Shown here: positions 44,422 through 53,772 of the stretch, piece by piece
Layout: the number at the start of each line of letters is the position of its first letter
Numbering within the stretch: the stretch's first letter is position 1
From: Akkermansiaceae bacterium UBA1315
Lineage (GTDB): Bacteria; Verrucomicrobiota; Verrucomicrobiia; Verrucomicrobiales; Akkermansiaceae
Direction of reading: 5' to 3'
Assembly: GCA_002307065.1 (NCBI GenBank)
Contig: DBTN01000037.1
Span: 1 to 64,000, forward strand
DNA: 64,000 bases
Notes under the pieces: model-generated
Seen by the model: only the letters and a program-made list of their open reading frames with translations
The model's database searches: none
Told to the model about the DNA's origin: nothing
Program-made: the position numbers and the translations under genes

Positions 44422-44634
44422 CTATTTGAAAAACAGGAAATAAAACGCCAGCGCGAAGAAACCGAACCACACCGAGGCGATATGCGCGACGCCCAGCGAT
44501 CTCGCGCCCGCCGTTTCCGCCGGATCATCGCGATGCGGCCCAAACAGCACGGAATATTTCGCCAAAATCCAAATCCCAAACGCGGTCCACGAAACCATAA
44601 AAAGGACGAGTGATGTTTTGATGAGAAAGTTCAT
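44422..44634 (-). CDS. Small two-helix membrane protein
   Basis: 70 aa with two predicted membrane helices (FLIKTSLVLFMVSWTAFGIWI and VAHIASVWFGFFALAFYFLFF) joined by a polar loop (LFGPHRDDPAETAGARSLG). No family recognised. The ORF is convergent with nth, 3 bp apart. The charged loop and clean start (MNFLIKT) make it a plausible gene, but there is no independent support. Confidence 0.55.
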   Translation of the reverse strand: MNFLIKTSLVLFMVSWTAFGIWILAKYSVLFGPHRDDPAETAGARSLGVAHIASVWFGFFALAFYFLFFK

Positions 44635-44683
44635 GACCGGTTTCGGGTGACACTCATCATTACGCTGGCATTTCGCGATTGGA

Positions 44684-44753
44684 CAGATACAGATTTCAGG
44701 ATTCTTCGAAATACAGATACTGTACTGCTCCCGCAGTGGATCGAGTGTATCTG
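44684..44753. promoter_or_regulatory. CAGATAC operator-like array upstream of the MocR gene
   Basis: Three copies of CAGATAC: direct at 44684-44690 and 44714-44720, and inverted (GTATCTG) at 44747-44753. The spacing between the first two is 30 bp, about three helical turns. MocR regulators typically bind repeated sites of this arrangement upstream of their own or target genes, so this is a likely operator for the gene at 44776. Seen directly; binding is inferred. Confidence 0.5.
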
Positions 44754-44775
44754 GTGAAATGCCAAGTTCACTGTT

Positions 44776-46212
44776 ATGATCTCATCGATGTCGCAAACCG
44801 CACCGATTTATCGCGATCTTTCCGCGAAACTTTCGGCCATGATTCGCGCGGGATCCTTTGTCGCAGGGGATAAACTTCCTTCCGTCCGGAAGTCGAGCCG
44901 TGAACACCAGGTGAGCATCACGACGGTTTTGGAGGCATACCGGTTGCTGGAAGACGAGGGCTTGATCGAATCCCGGCCGCGATCGGGCTACTACATCAAA
45001 CCGCCTTCGCTACCGGTACAGTGGGAACGGGTCACCGCGAATTACCGGCCGAAGCCGACCCGCATCGAATCCTCCTCCATTTTCGAAGCGGTCATGGATT
45101 CTGTCGAAAATCGCGATATGATTCCGTTTGCCGCCGCCGCGCCGGACGACACGATCCTTTCCAGCGCAAGGCTGGCACCGATCACTGCGGCGGTTTTCCG
45201 ATCCTATGGGGCCGAGGCTTTACGCTACACACCGCCGATGGGTCGCCGGGAATTGCGCGTTGCCCTTTCCCGCCGACTGCTCGGGGCTGGCATCAAGGCG
45301 ATGCCCAGCGACATCATCACGACCCACGGCGCCACGGAAGCGCTGCTCCTCGCCCTCCGCGCCGTCACTCGCCCGGGCGATCTCGTCGCGGTCGAAACGC
45401 CGACGTATTTCGGCATCCTCAATCTCATCCGTGACCTCGGCCTGCGGGCGATCGAAATCCCCGTCAGCCCCGCGACCGGTTTATCGATCGACGCGCTGGA
45501 GAAAGCCGTGAAAAAACACCGCGTCACCGCCTGCGTCGTGCAGCCGAATTTTCAGAACCCCGTCGGCTGTGTGATGCCCGCCGAACAGAAAAAACGCCTC
45601 GCCAGCCTTTCGATCACCGCCGGTTTCACCCTCATCGAAGACGATGTTTACGGGGATCTTTCCCACGATGGCAGCCGTCCGCCATCGATCGCGCTGTATG
45701 GCGGCGACGTCATCCACTGCGGCTCCGCCTCCAAAACCATCGCCCCTGGATTGCGCGTCGGCTGGGTCGTCCCCGGCAGGCATTTGCAAGAAATCAAGCG
45801 CCTCAAAACCATCCAGTGCCCTTGGAACGCGACGCTTTCCGAACTGGTCGTCGCCGAGTTTCTCGACGGCGGAAATTACGACCGACACCTGCGCCGCATT
45901 CGGAAAATCTACGCCGCTCAGTGCGCGCGGATGCGCCAGGAAGTGCGGCGGCATTTCCCCAAATCGACCAAAATTCATTCGCCGGTCGGCGGTTTCGTTT
46001 TGTGGCTGGAAATGCCCGAGGGGTTTGACTCGGAAGCCTACACGGTTGACGCCATCTCACGCGGCATCAGCATCGTCCCCGGCACGATTTTTTCGCCGTC
46101 TCTGGGTTTAAAAAACTGCCTGCGCATCAGTTGCGGCATCGCCTTCGAAAAGCGCACGCTCGATGCCATCGCCACCTTGGGAAAACTCGCCAACCGCTAT
46201 CTTCCTTCCTGA
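44776..46212 (+). CDS. MocR-type regulator (GntR winged helix fused to PLP aminotransferase)
   Basis: 478 aa. Residues 1-75 are a GntR winged helix (SAKLSAMIRAGSFVAGDKLPSVRKSS, then TTVLEAYRLLEDEGLIESRP, written as two parts). Residues ~110-478 are a fold-type I aminotransferase with the PLP lysine K320 in CGSASKTIAPGLRVGW and QPNFQNPVG. Some relatives are true aminotransferases, most are regulators of pyridoxal or amino-acid genes. A second ATG at 44788 is possible. The repeated sites upstream fit autoregulation. DUF4202 follows 5 bp after the stop. Confidence 0.92.
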   Translation: MISSMSQTAPIYRDLSAKLSAMIRAGSFVAGDKLPSVRKSSREHQVSITTVLEAYRLLEDEGLIESRPRSGYYIKPPSLPVQWERVTANYRPKPTRIESSSIFEAVMDSVENRDMIPFAAAAPDDTILSSARLAPITAAVFRSYGAEALRYTPPMGRRELRVALSRRLLGAGIKAMPSDIITTHGATEALLLALRAVTRPGDLVAVETPTYFGILNLIRDLGLRAIEIPVSPATGLSIDALEKAVKKHRVTACVVQPNFQNPVGCVMPAEQKKRLASLSITAGFTLIEDDVYGDLSHDGSRPPSIALYGGDVIHCGSASKTIAPGLRVGWVVPGRHLQEIKRLKTIQCPWNATLSELVVAEFLDGGNYDRHLRRIRKIYAAQCARMRQEVRRHFPKSTKIHSPVGGFVLWLEMPEGFDSEAYTVDAISRGISIVPGTIFSPSLGLKNCLRISCGIAFEKRTLDAIATLGKLANRYLPS

Positions 46213-46217
46213 AAAAC

Positions 46218-46805
46218 ATGTCTCCCTACGAACAAGCCCGCCGGCAGATTGACGCCGCCCACGCTGCCGATCCAGACCGGCTGCCCGATGGCTCTCCCGC
46301 CGCCCTCGTTTATGCCAATCGGATGGAAACCTGGGTTCAAAAACTCGTCCCGGATGCTCCGGAAATATTGCGGCTCGCCGCCCGCTGCCAACATCTCGAG
46401 CGCTGGAAAACCCCGCGCGATTCATTTCCCAAAGACCGCACCGGCTATCTCACTTGGCGGAAATCGCTCTACCAAACTCAAGCGGAACGGGCGAAATCCA
46501 TCTTTCTCCAAACCGGTATTTCCCCCGAGGAAGCAGAAGCCGCCGCAGTCTGGATTTCCAAAACCGGTCTGAAATCCAACGCTGGAACTCAGGCGCTCGA
46601 AGATGCCGCCGTGCTCGTGTTTCTCGAACACGAAATCGCCGGTTTCGCCGCCAGCCACGCGGACTACCCGCGTGAAAAATACATCGGCATCCTTCGGAAA
46701 AGTTGGAACAAGATCACCCCCGCCGCGCAGGCCTTCGCCACGCAACTTCCTTTCCCACCCGCCATCGCCAGCTTGATCGAAGAAGCGATCCGCGGTCCTC
46801 AGTGA
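46218..46805 (+). CDS. DUF4202-family protein
   Basis: 195 aa from ATG 46218 (MSPYEQARRQIDAAHAADP). The pattern matches DUF4202: ANRMETWVQKLVPDAPEILRLAARCQHLERW, KDRTGYLTWRKSLYQTQAER and a histidine-containing helix (split to keep parts short). The H and E residues (RCQHLERW, FLEHEI) recall HD-like helical proteins, but the function of the family is unknown. It lies 5 bp beyond the MocR gene, so it may be in the same transcript. The ORF opens further upstream, inside MocR, but that part is in a different context. Confidence 0.8.
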   Translation: MSPYEQARRQIDAAHAADPDRLPDGSPAALVYANRMETWVQKLVPDAPEILRLAARCQHLERWKTPRDSFPKDRTGYLTWRKSLYQTQAERAKSIFLQTGISPEEAEAAAVWISKTGLKSNAGTQALEDAAVLVFLEHEIAGFAASHADYPREKYIGILRKSWNKITPAAQAFATQLPFPPAIASLIEEAIRGPQ

Positions 46806-46817
46806 AATTCCGGACAA

Positions 46818-48620
46818 TCACAATTCGTCGTAAATCTCGGTCAAACCCTCGGGATCAACGATCCCCGTAGAACCGGTTTTGATTTCGTCGATCCACGCAC
46901 GGACGAGGATCGCACTCGTGTCCGCGCATGCCTGGAGCCCATAGGAATAGGGGCGGACGCCGGAGATATGCGGAAACGCGATGTCATGGATTCGAGAATT
47001 CGGGTTTCCGTCAGCGCCGATCACCCGATAGGTGCCATCGACATCGATGCCGCCGGTTTGGTAAAACAGTTCCCCCTCGACCTGAAACAGGTGCTCTTTT
47101 TTCTCATCCGGAATCTTTTTCGCGTTCTCCGATTTCGAAAAAGGCGCCCGCGCCTTGCGGACCGCTCCGCTTTCGACCAGCGACGGAAAAGGATATTCCT
47201 TCAGCTCCAGCGGTTTTTGCCCGCTGCAATCGACAAACATCCGGTAACTAACGGTGGATTTTTCTCCGTCATCCTCCACTTCGATCGCAGTCATGTCTTT
47301 TTCCTCAGCGTCTTCGCCGAGAGTGACATTGCCGGAAACGAGCTCAAGTTTCCCCGCGTCATACAATGCCAACAAGGTGTTACCGGAGGGCAATGGCATC
47401 GCCGCGATCACATTCATGAGAAATGGCATGAAGTGCGAATGAAACAAAAGATGATCTTCCGCCGGCATCAGCTCGGCATGAAAATTCAACGTATACATCA
47501 AGTCATCCAACACCTCTTTCCAATGAATCGGCTTGCGGTTGAGAACGGAATCTTTCGCTTCCACCATCTCATGACGCATGCCTTCAAAAGCATTTTGATA
47601 ATCGTGTTCATCCGTCATTTTTTCGGAGAATTCACGAATCCCAAATTTCGGATCCGTCAGCAGCTCGACCATTTCAGGCATCTTATCTTTTGCGAAAGCA
47701 TCCGAAAGTGCTGGGCGGCAAACTTTGTCAAAATACGTCTCGATTCTCAGGAAACCATTTTCATCTAACAGATCCAGCAATGAATCGCGGTCCACGTGGC
47801 GATAGATTTCACGCAACGGCTCGACTTGCTCAAACTGCAAATGAGGCAACAGACCTTGCGCGGAATGCATGACAATTTTGAAATTCTCCGCCCCGGGATG
47901 AGGATGAAAAACCAACCGCTGATCCGGATCTCCCCGAAACGTGCCATGACGATGCGCCAGCGAGGAAACCACATCAAACGCACTCAAAGACGCGCCAAGT
48001 GTGCCAATGGTGAAATCATGAAACTCACCGTCTTTGGGAATCAGTTTCGAAATCGGCCAAGGCGATGCATAATATCCCTTTTCCGGCTGATCTTCTTCCG
48101 TCCAGTAATGTCCGGTCGCGATGATGACTTTTGAAAACTCCCACTGTTCACCTTCAGCAGACCTGACTTTCACCGACCCAGGTTCCTGATGAAGATCCAC
48201 AATTTCACATCCTGCATACTCTTGAAACGGAATGCCAATCTCCGAAAGCTCACTGACGATGGCTTGGTATTGGGAATTCAAATATCTCCCAAGGGCCAAC
48301 CGGTTGTAAACCGTATGCTCGTCGATCTCGACATCTGCCAGATCGATCTCCTCCAAGATCGACCGGTCTTGCTTCCTTAACCAATCGGCAAATGAAACCA
48401 TCAGCTCTGGCAATTCCTCCGACGAAATATTTGCCATGTTGTAGCGGTCCGTCGTCTGAGGGCTGTAAGGCATCCCCGTTCCCGTGAGACCGCTCTTTTC
48501 AAATATCGAAATGCCCTGAAGGTGATCCTTTAAAAATCGGGCCTCCGTCAAAAGATGTTTGAGCAAATAAATGGAAGAGGGTCCGCTTCCGATGATGGCC
48601 AGATTTTTCTGAGGATTCAT
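46818..48620 (-). CDS. FAD/NAD(P)-binding oxidoreductase-like protein
   Basis: 600 aa from ATG 48620 (MNPQKNLAIIGSGPSSIYLL). The N-terminal dinucleotide-binding fold GSGPSS and the GTLGASLSAFDVVSSLA segment place it in the FAD-NAD(P)-binding (PF13454-type) group. Members include lysine/ornithine monooxygenase-like and uncharacterised proteins. Other features are VIIATGHYW and a C-terminal ADGNPNSRIHDIAFPH region. No substrate can be inferred. It is divergent from the MOSC gene and converges on DUF4202. No ACCGGT lies between 46.88 and 48.29 kb. Confidence 0.82.
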   Translation of the reverse strand: MNPQKNLAIIGSGPSSIYLLKHLLTEARFLKDHLQGISIFEKSGLTGTGMPYSPQTTDRYNMANISSEELPELMVSFADWLRKQDRSILEEIDLADVEIDEHTVYNRLALGRYLNSQYQAIVSELSEIGIPFQEYAGCEIVDLHQEPGSVKVRSAEGEQWEFSKVIIATGHYWTEEDQPEKGYYASPWPISKLIPKDGEFHDFTIGTLGASLSAFDVVSSLAHRHGTFRGDPDQRLVFHPHPGAENFKIVMHSAQGLLPHLQFEQVEPLREIYRHVDRDSLLDLLDENGFLRIETYFDKVCRPALSDAFAKDKMPEMVELLTDPKFGIREFSEKMTDEHDYQNAFEGMRHEMVEAKDSVLNRKPIHWKEVLDDLMYTLNFHAELMPAEDHLLFHSHFMPFLMNVIAAMPLPSGNTLLALYDAGKLELVSGNVTLGEDAEEKDMTAIEVEDDGEKSTVSYRMFVDCSGQKPLELKEYPFPSLVESGAVRKARAPFSKSENAKKIPDEKKEHLFQVEGELFYQTGGIDVDGTYRVIGADGNPNSRIHDIAFPHISGVRPYSYGLQACADTSAILVRAWIDEIKTGSTGIVDPEGLTEIYDEL

Positions 48621-48754
48621 GCAGATGAAAATCGAACATCGTAGCCGAAGCGACGAAATCAAGACGATCCGCAATCATGACCGTCATTGATCACTTTTCG
48701 ATTCGCCCGACATCGAATCACGATGTAGCCTGAAAAACGGATCAGGCAAAATCG

Positions 48755-49270
48755 ATGGAAGAAAACGACGAAGAATCAATCATCTCAATCGAAGCGAAGC
48801 TCTCGCACATCTATATCTCTGCCGGTCACGACTATTGGGGTCGCCACGGCGAGGGCCGATTGCAAAACGGCATCACCGAGGTCAGCGAAATCCAATGTGT
48901 CGCCGGCATGGGACTGCGTGGCGACCGGTATTTCGGCTACAAACCGGACTTCAAAGGACAGGTGACCTTCTTCGACGCAAAAATCGTCGAAGAAGTCCGT
49001 CAGCATTTCAAACTGCCCAAACTTCCCGCCTCGGTATTCCGTAGAAACCTCATCGTCAATGGCCTCGATCTGCCCCGGCTCCTCGGCAAGCGTTTCCGAT
49101 TTCAAAATATTATTTTCGAAGGTTCCCAAGACTGCAAACCGTGCCACTGGATGGACCGCGTCATCGCCGATGGCGGCGAACAATTTCTCAAAGGAAATCT
49201 CCGCGGCGGACTGCGGGCGAAAATTCTCACCGACGGCGTTCTGCGCGTCGGCGGCTCCAGGCCTGACTGA
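48755..49270 (+). CDS. MOSC-domain protein
   Basis: 171 aa. LSHIYISAGHDYWGRHGEG, IQCVAGMGLRGDRYFGYKP and the conserved-cysteine region SQDCKPCHWMDRV are MOSC-type. MOSC domains bind molybdenum cofactor sulfur or act in sulfur carriers; the cysteines here fit such chemistry. This short single-domain form belongs to the group of bacterial MOSC proteins of unknown substrate. It is divergent from the FAD protein with 134 bp between starts. It is the last gene before the atypical 49.3-52.1 kb island. Confidence 0.8.
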   Translation: MEENDEESIISIEAKLSHIYISAGHDYWGRHGEGRLQNGITEVSEIQCVAGMGLRGDRYFGYKPDFKGQVTFFDAKIVEEVRQHFKLPKLPASVFRRNLIVNGLDLPRLLGKRFRFQNIIFEGSQDCKPCHWMDRVIADGGEQFLKGNLRGGLRAKILTDGVLRVGGSRPD

Positions 49271-50445
49271 GCGAGCAAGATCCGCTCCCGACGGTCTGAT
49301 TTCTCAGAGGTCTGACCACCCCCACAGAACGACGGAACCCGAGAGACCTGTCCATCCCCATTGAATCCAAGAACCTTCCTCGCGGGTGATACGCACACCT
49401 TCAATTGAAAAGATCGGAGGATCAGCGTGAGAAGCTGCGTTTTCGACATTACAGCTCACTCTCGCCGACCCTCCGAAAGGGACGTCGTTCGCCTTCGGAT
49501 AGCGTAACTCTATCCAAGGAACCAAAAAGATATCTAACAGGAGAGATGCAAAATCCGGGTCACGCGCCCGACCCCGCACCAGAGGGAAAAGGATCCTTCT
49601 TAACGGAGCGCTGGCTTTAGCCGGCGTGTCAAATTCGCTTGTTGCAGCACGAAAAATCGGGGGCAATGGGGGGATTTCATGGGAGAGTTTTTCGGAGGGA
49701 TGAATCAATCTCGATCCCTCAACCGCTCAAAGTACGACAACCCTCGTATTCGCAACGAACCCACTTCAACGCTAAGCGAAGCAAACCCGTTTCGTAACAA
49801 AGAAGTCGCAATCATCGGATCGGATCAAAGAGTCCTTCCGGATGGACGGGGAGTTAGAAAACCGTAGAGAGACGGCTGTGACGATCTTTGGCCACCTCCC
49901 AAAGAAAGTGGCTTGGACATGCACCGCCACCCCCCCGACCTTTGGATCGGGTGTGACATCGTTGCGGTCGATGTCGACCGCTCTCTACAGGATTTCTACA
50001 TCCTCGCCCGCCGAGGCGGACAAACAAAATCAATCACTTATCCCCCAAAACATCAACTCAAAAAATCGAACCGCTTCACCATGGGGCCCTTTTCCCGTCA
50101 CGGAAACAATCCCGGCCAACGAGAAAATCAGCAATGCCAAATAGAATGGAAACCGCCCGAACAATGACGAAGGATTTTTCAAATTTGCGACTGCTCGGAA
50201 AAACTCAAATCACTATTTTCCGCAGAGGTTTCGATCCGCCTCGATTGGGCGACAAATCTGAAAACCCGAAACGCCCGGATACTGAAACCTTAAAGGTCTG
50301 GCCACGGGCAAAGGACGACTGAATCACATCAACCCGTCAATCACAATGTTAAAATCCAAGGACTGACCCCGTTTACTGACCCCGTTTAGGTATCCGTTTA
50401 GGTAAGGTATCAAATTTCGTGGATTTTTCTGCCTGACTGGGTGGT
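49271..50445. other. Gene-poor stretch with no recognisable gene
   Basis: About 1.2 kb in which I see no gene with family support. Open frames exist (for example 49304-49708 on the minus strand, low complexity and unrecognised) but look like chance. The composition and lack of ACCGGT set it apart from the flanks. It may be the worn remains of a mobile element. A short tandem repeat lies at its right end (50362-50404). No transposase, inverted terminal repeats or integrase were found. Confidence 0.5.
50362..50404. repeat. Tandem repeat ACTGACCCCGTTT x2 with TTTAGGTA repeats
   Basis: Two perfect adjacent 13-bp units (50362-50374, 50375-50387) followed by TTTAGGTA twice (50385-50392 and 50397-50404). 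Strings of the ACTGACCCC type are familiar from REP-associated elements of many bacteria. Here they sit 42 bp beyond the stop of the thioredoxin-reductase-like gene, so they could mark an insertion edge of the island. Confidence 0.5.
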
Positions 50446-51354
50446 TCAATCAGATCGGGGGCGGATGCTTTCCGGCCATAAGAGGGATCGGTGGAGTTGC
50501 GCGCCTGCCATGGCACCACTGCCCACTGCCAACGAAACCGAGTGGGGTGAGCGGGCTGCGTCGCCGCAGGCAAAGATACCAGGCACCGACGTCTTGGCTT
50601 CTGAATCGATTTGCAACTGCATGCCCATGGGCGTTTCTTCTAATGCGCAACCTATTTGCTCTACGAGGCTACCGGAAGGATCGGTGCGCGGCGAGGTGAA
50701 CAAACCGGCGAAGCAAAGTCGACGGCCATCGTTTAGTACTACGTCTGCCGTACCTTCTATTCTGTCGATGCGCTCTTGTTCGATGATTACGCCCCGTTTC
50801 TCCAGGCTGAGTCGAACCGGATCTTCCAACTCCAGAGCCCCATTGATGAGTAAGGTCACGCTTCCCCAATCGGTGAGGAGTTCGGCCTGATGAATCGATA
50901 AGGGCCGCACGGCGATAACGCCGATGGCGCCTCCGTTCAATTCATAGCCGTGACAATAGGGGCAATGGAAAACGTGAGTTCCCCAGCGTTCGGCCAGGCC
51001 TTTTACGGGAGGGAGATGGTCGCGCACACCGATGGCCAGCAAAATGCGTCTGCCTTGCCACGAGTTGCCGTTCGTCGCCGTGACGGTGAAATCATCCACT
51101 TGGCCGGAGACCTCTTTGACGCTCTCTTCCGCCCAAGTGAGGGTAGGGTAAGCTTCGAGTTGGCGGCGTGCCGTTGCTGCGAGTTCGGCAGGGTCGATGC
51201 CATCACTTCCCAGAAATCCGTGTGAATGGCGGGCGAAACGGTTACGGCGCTGGCCGGCATCAATGACCAATACCGATCTGCGAGCCCGTACCAATTGCAG
51301 GGCAGCGGCCATTCCTGCGTAGCTTCCGCCGATGACGATAAAATCATGCTTCAT
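50446..51354 (-). CDS. Thioredoxin-reductase-like FAD oxidoreductase
   Basis: About 302 aa from ATG 51354; an in-frame ATG at 51369 overlaps the Rrf2 gene. The N-terminal FAD motif is VIGGSYAGMAAALQLVRAR, the redox pair is in HVFHCPYCHGYE, and the C-terminal FAD motif is GIFACGDAARSPHSVSLAVG. The NADPH-binding glycine motif (GAIGVIAVRPL) is divergent, so the electron donor is uncertain. This resembles the TrxB-like proteins paired with Rrf2 regulators in many bacteria. Its start is 1 bp from the Rrf2 stop, so the two are co-expressed, and base composition and lack of ACCGGT suggest transfer. Confidence 0.85.
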   Translation of the reverse strand: MKHDFIVIGGSYAGMAAALQLVRARRSVLVIDAGQRRNRFARHSHGFLGSDGIDPAELAATARRQLEAYPTLTWAEESVKEVSGQVDDFTVTATNGNSWQGRRILLAIGVRDHLPPVKGLAERWGTHVFHCPYCHGYELNGGAIGVIAVRPLSIHQAELLTDWGSVTLLINGALELEDPVRLSLEKRGVIIEQERIDRIEGTADVVLNDGRRLCFAGLFTSPRTDPSGSLVEQIGCALEETPMGMQLQIDSEAKTSVPGIFACGDAARSPHSVSLAVGSGAMAGAQLHRSLLWPESIRPRSD

Positions 51355-51355
51355 A

Positions 51356-51799
51356 TCAGTTTTTTCCATGTTTTACGGCCGCATGTCGGCAAGAGAAGTC
51401 GGCGGCCAGATCCGCAAGGGTGATCTCGGAAAAGCGCTTCAGTAGCAGGGCTTCTGCTTCATCCAGTGTGACAGCGAGCGCGGCGTTGACCGCTTGCTCG
51501 ACCAAGCATTCTGGAGCTTCGTTATGATTGCCAATCGCGAAAATGGCGGGTTCCTCAAGTGCCTCGTGCAAATGAAGCAAGGTGATGGAGCAAAGGTCTG
51601 CTTTGATGACCCATCCACCTGCGTGACCTCGATCAGAGCTTACAATTCCCGCTTTCCGTAAATAACCCATCGTTCGCCGAACGACCACCGGATTGGTGCT
51701 CAAGCATTGGGCAAGAACCTTCGAAGTGACGGGGCCTTCGTGATCCGCCATGTGCAAAAGCGCATGAAGAACCGAAGACAGGCGGCTGTGACGCTTCAT
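51356..51799 (-). CDS. Rrf2-family transcriptional regulator
   Basis: 147 aa from ATG 51799 (MKRHSRLSSVLHALLHMADH). The winged helix reads SSVLHALLHMADHEGPVTSK, then VLAQCLSTNPVVVRRTMGYL and RKAGIVSSDRGHAGGWVIK, a clear Rrf2 start. The pattern C...C in the sensor part (PECLVEQAVNAAL, FSCRHAAV) has few cysteines, so no iron-sulfur cluster is obvious. It likely controls the adjacent oxidoreductase, possibly in response to redox or nitrosative stress. An upstream in-frame ATG at 51949 is less likely. Confidence 0.85.
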   Translation of the reverse strand: MKRHSRLSSVLHALLHMADHEGPVTSKVLAQCLSTNPVVVRRTMGYLRKAGIVSSDRGHAGGWVIKADLCSITLLHLHEALEEPAIFAIGNHNEAPECLVEQAVNAALAVTLDEAEALLLKRFSEITLADLAADFSCRHAAVKHGKN

Positions 51800-52127
51800 G
51801 TAACTATTGATGTTCCATTTGTCCCGCTCAGTCAACTCGATTTTCCGAGGAGACGGAATCGGACTTCTTGTTTTGAGTGCTCTTGCGATCAGTGGGGGGA
51901 TAAATATCTGGCGCTGCTGGGTTTTTCGCGGCGATTTAGAAATGATCAATTGGTATTCTGGAGCCTTTGGTGTCAGGAGGATTCAGGATCCAAAACAGCC
52001 GGGGCGAGGTGTCAAGTGGTAGTGTACAATGCCCTTCCAGACTCCTCATCCACGATGGGGGGAATTAAAAATGGCCTGGGACCTGGCACGACAAAGAAAT
52101 AGGCCACTAAAAATCAGAGAGAAAAAA

Positions 52128-52202
<75 letters not shown>

Positions 52203-52374
52203 ATTTTTTTCTGTCACCGTTTGGGGCGAACAGGAGGCAATCCGGTATCGGCCCGCGCGCGGTTTGTCCAACGAAATTTACAAAACTCCTGACAATCCGC
52301 AACGCCCGATTGGTCGGGCCGGGTTGACAGTCAGAGCCTGGTCCCCCATGGTCCGCGGCTTAGAAGACTAAAAT

Positions 52375-53736
52375 ATGATTTTTAAAAGCCTCTGCCGCCA
52401 CGCTGGGATCGGCGCGAATTCCTATCTGATAGAAACCAAGACAGCTCGCGTCGTCTTGGACGCCGGTATGCATCCCAAGCACGAAGGCAATGAGGCGATC
52501 CCTCATTTTGATTTCCTCGAACCGGGAAGCATCGATTCCGCGATCATCACTCACTCGCACTTGGACCACGTCGGCACGCTGCCGGTTTTGCTCGATTCCC
52601 AGGCACAGGCGAAGGTTTTCATGAGTCCGGAAACGGCCGAGCTATCGTCCGCGTTGCTGCATAACTCCGTGAACGTCATGCAGTCGAAACGCGTTGAACT
52701 CGGCATCACCGAATATCCGCTGTTTGATCATCGCGAGTTGGATCGTATCAAGGAAACGATCGAGCCACGCGGAATCGAGCGCCCTTTCGACCTCGACCAT
52801 GGCGGCACGCTGCGCGCCACATTCCACGATGCTGGTCACATTCTCGGCTCGGTCGGCGTGACGATCGAGGGCGACGGGAAAAAAATCTTCTACACCGGTG
52901 ACGTGAATTTCGAAGACGCCACGCTGCAAAAAGGCGCCGTTTTCCCGACGGACACGGTCGACGCATTGATCGTGGAAACGACGCGTGGTGACAGCTCGCG
53001 CCGGCCGGACTACACCCGTGCCAGCGAAGAAGCGGATCTCGCGGAATCGATCAGCCGGGTGCTCGCACGTGGGGGTTCCGTCCTGATCCCGGTTTTCGCC
53101 ATGGGAAAAACGCAGGAAGTCCTGGCGATGCTGCATCGTTTCAAAAAAGAAGGCCTCATTCCGAAAAAAGCCCCGGTTTACATCGGCGGCCTGAGCACGA
53201 AAATGACGACCATTTACGATCGTTTCACCGATTCTTCACGGCGCAATTTCCCCGGATTCAAATTCCTCTCCGACATGGAGATCGAAGGAGGAAACCGCAA
53301 ACGCAAAGGCAGCATTCCCTTCGCCGCCGGTTGCATCTACGCGCTTTCCAGCGGCATGATGACGGAAAAAACCGTGTCGAACAACTTCGCCCGCCAGGGT
53401 GTTTTGGAAAATTCACGTCACGGGCTTTTCTTCGTCGGTTATGCCGATCCGGCCTCGCCCGGCGGACAAATTCGTGCAGCCCAACCGGGCGACGACGTTC
53501 TGCTTGATCCAGCGTATCCGCCGGTCAAGATGCGTTGCGAAATGCGGATCTTCGATTTCAGTGGCCACTCGACCCGTGAAGCGATCGCCGACTTCGTGGT
53601 AAAGGTGAAACCGAAAAAGGCATTCCTCGTCCACGGCGACGATCCCGCGATCGAATGGTTCCGCCAAGAGCTGAACCGCCGCATCCCGGAAACCGAGATC
53701 ATCGTCCCGCTCCCGGGCGTCGCTCACGAAATCTAA
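52375..53736 (+). CDS. Beta-CASP metallo-beta-lactamase RNase-like protein
   Basis: 453 aa. The MBL zinc motif ITHSHLDHVGTLPVLL and HDAGHILGSVGV and YTGDVNF, followed by the beta-CASP region (GSVLIPVFAMGKTQEVLAML) and a C-terminal FSGHSTREAIADF and FLVHGDDPAIEWF. This is the plan of the CPSF73-like bacterial beta-CASP nucleases that process RNA. Which RNA it acts on cannot be told. It heads a plus-strand run with the coiled-coil protein and the sugar dehydrogenase. Confidence 0.92.
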   Translation: MIFKSLCRHAGIGANSYLIETKTARVVLDAGMHPKHEGNEAIPHFDFLEPGSIDSAIITHSHLDHVGTLPVLLDSQAQAKVFMSPETAELSSALLHNSVNVMQSKRVELGITEYPLFDHRELDRIKETIEPRGIERPFDLDHGGTLRATFHDAGHILGSVGVTIEGDGKKIFYTGDVNFEDATLQKGAVFPTDTVDALIVETTRGDSSRRPDYTRASEEADLAESISRVLARGGSVLIPVFAMGKTQEVLAMLHRFKKEGLIPKKAPVYIGGLSTKMTTIYDRFTDSSRRNFPGFKFLSDMEIEGGNRKRKGSIPFAAGCIYALSSGMMTEKTVSNNFARQGVLENSRHGLFFVGYADPASPGGQIRAAQPGDDVLLDPAYPPVKMRCEMRIFDFSGHSTREAIADFVVKVKPKKAFLVHGDDPAIEWFRQELNRRIPETEIIVPLPGVAHEI

Positions 53737-53772
53737 GCGTTTCCCCTGTTTTTCACCCGAATCCCCGAATAT

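Noticed and set aside
49304..49708. 134-aa minus-strand frame in the gene-poor region
   Set aside because: No domain, odd composition, no ribosome site; treated as chance.
52010..52100. Inverted or direct repeats of an insertion element near the tRNA
   Set aside because: Short strings such as GGGACCTGGCACG recall REP-type elements, but I could not pair them with a matching copy in the window.
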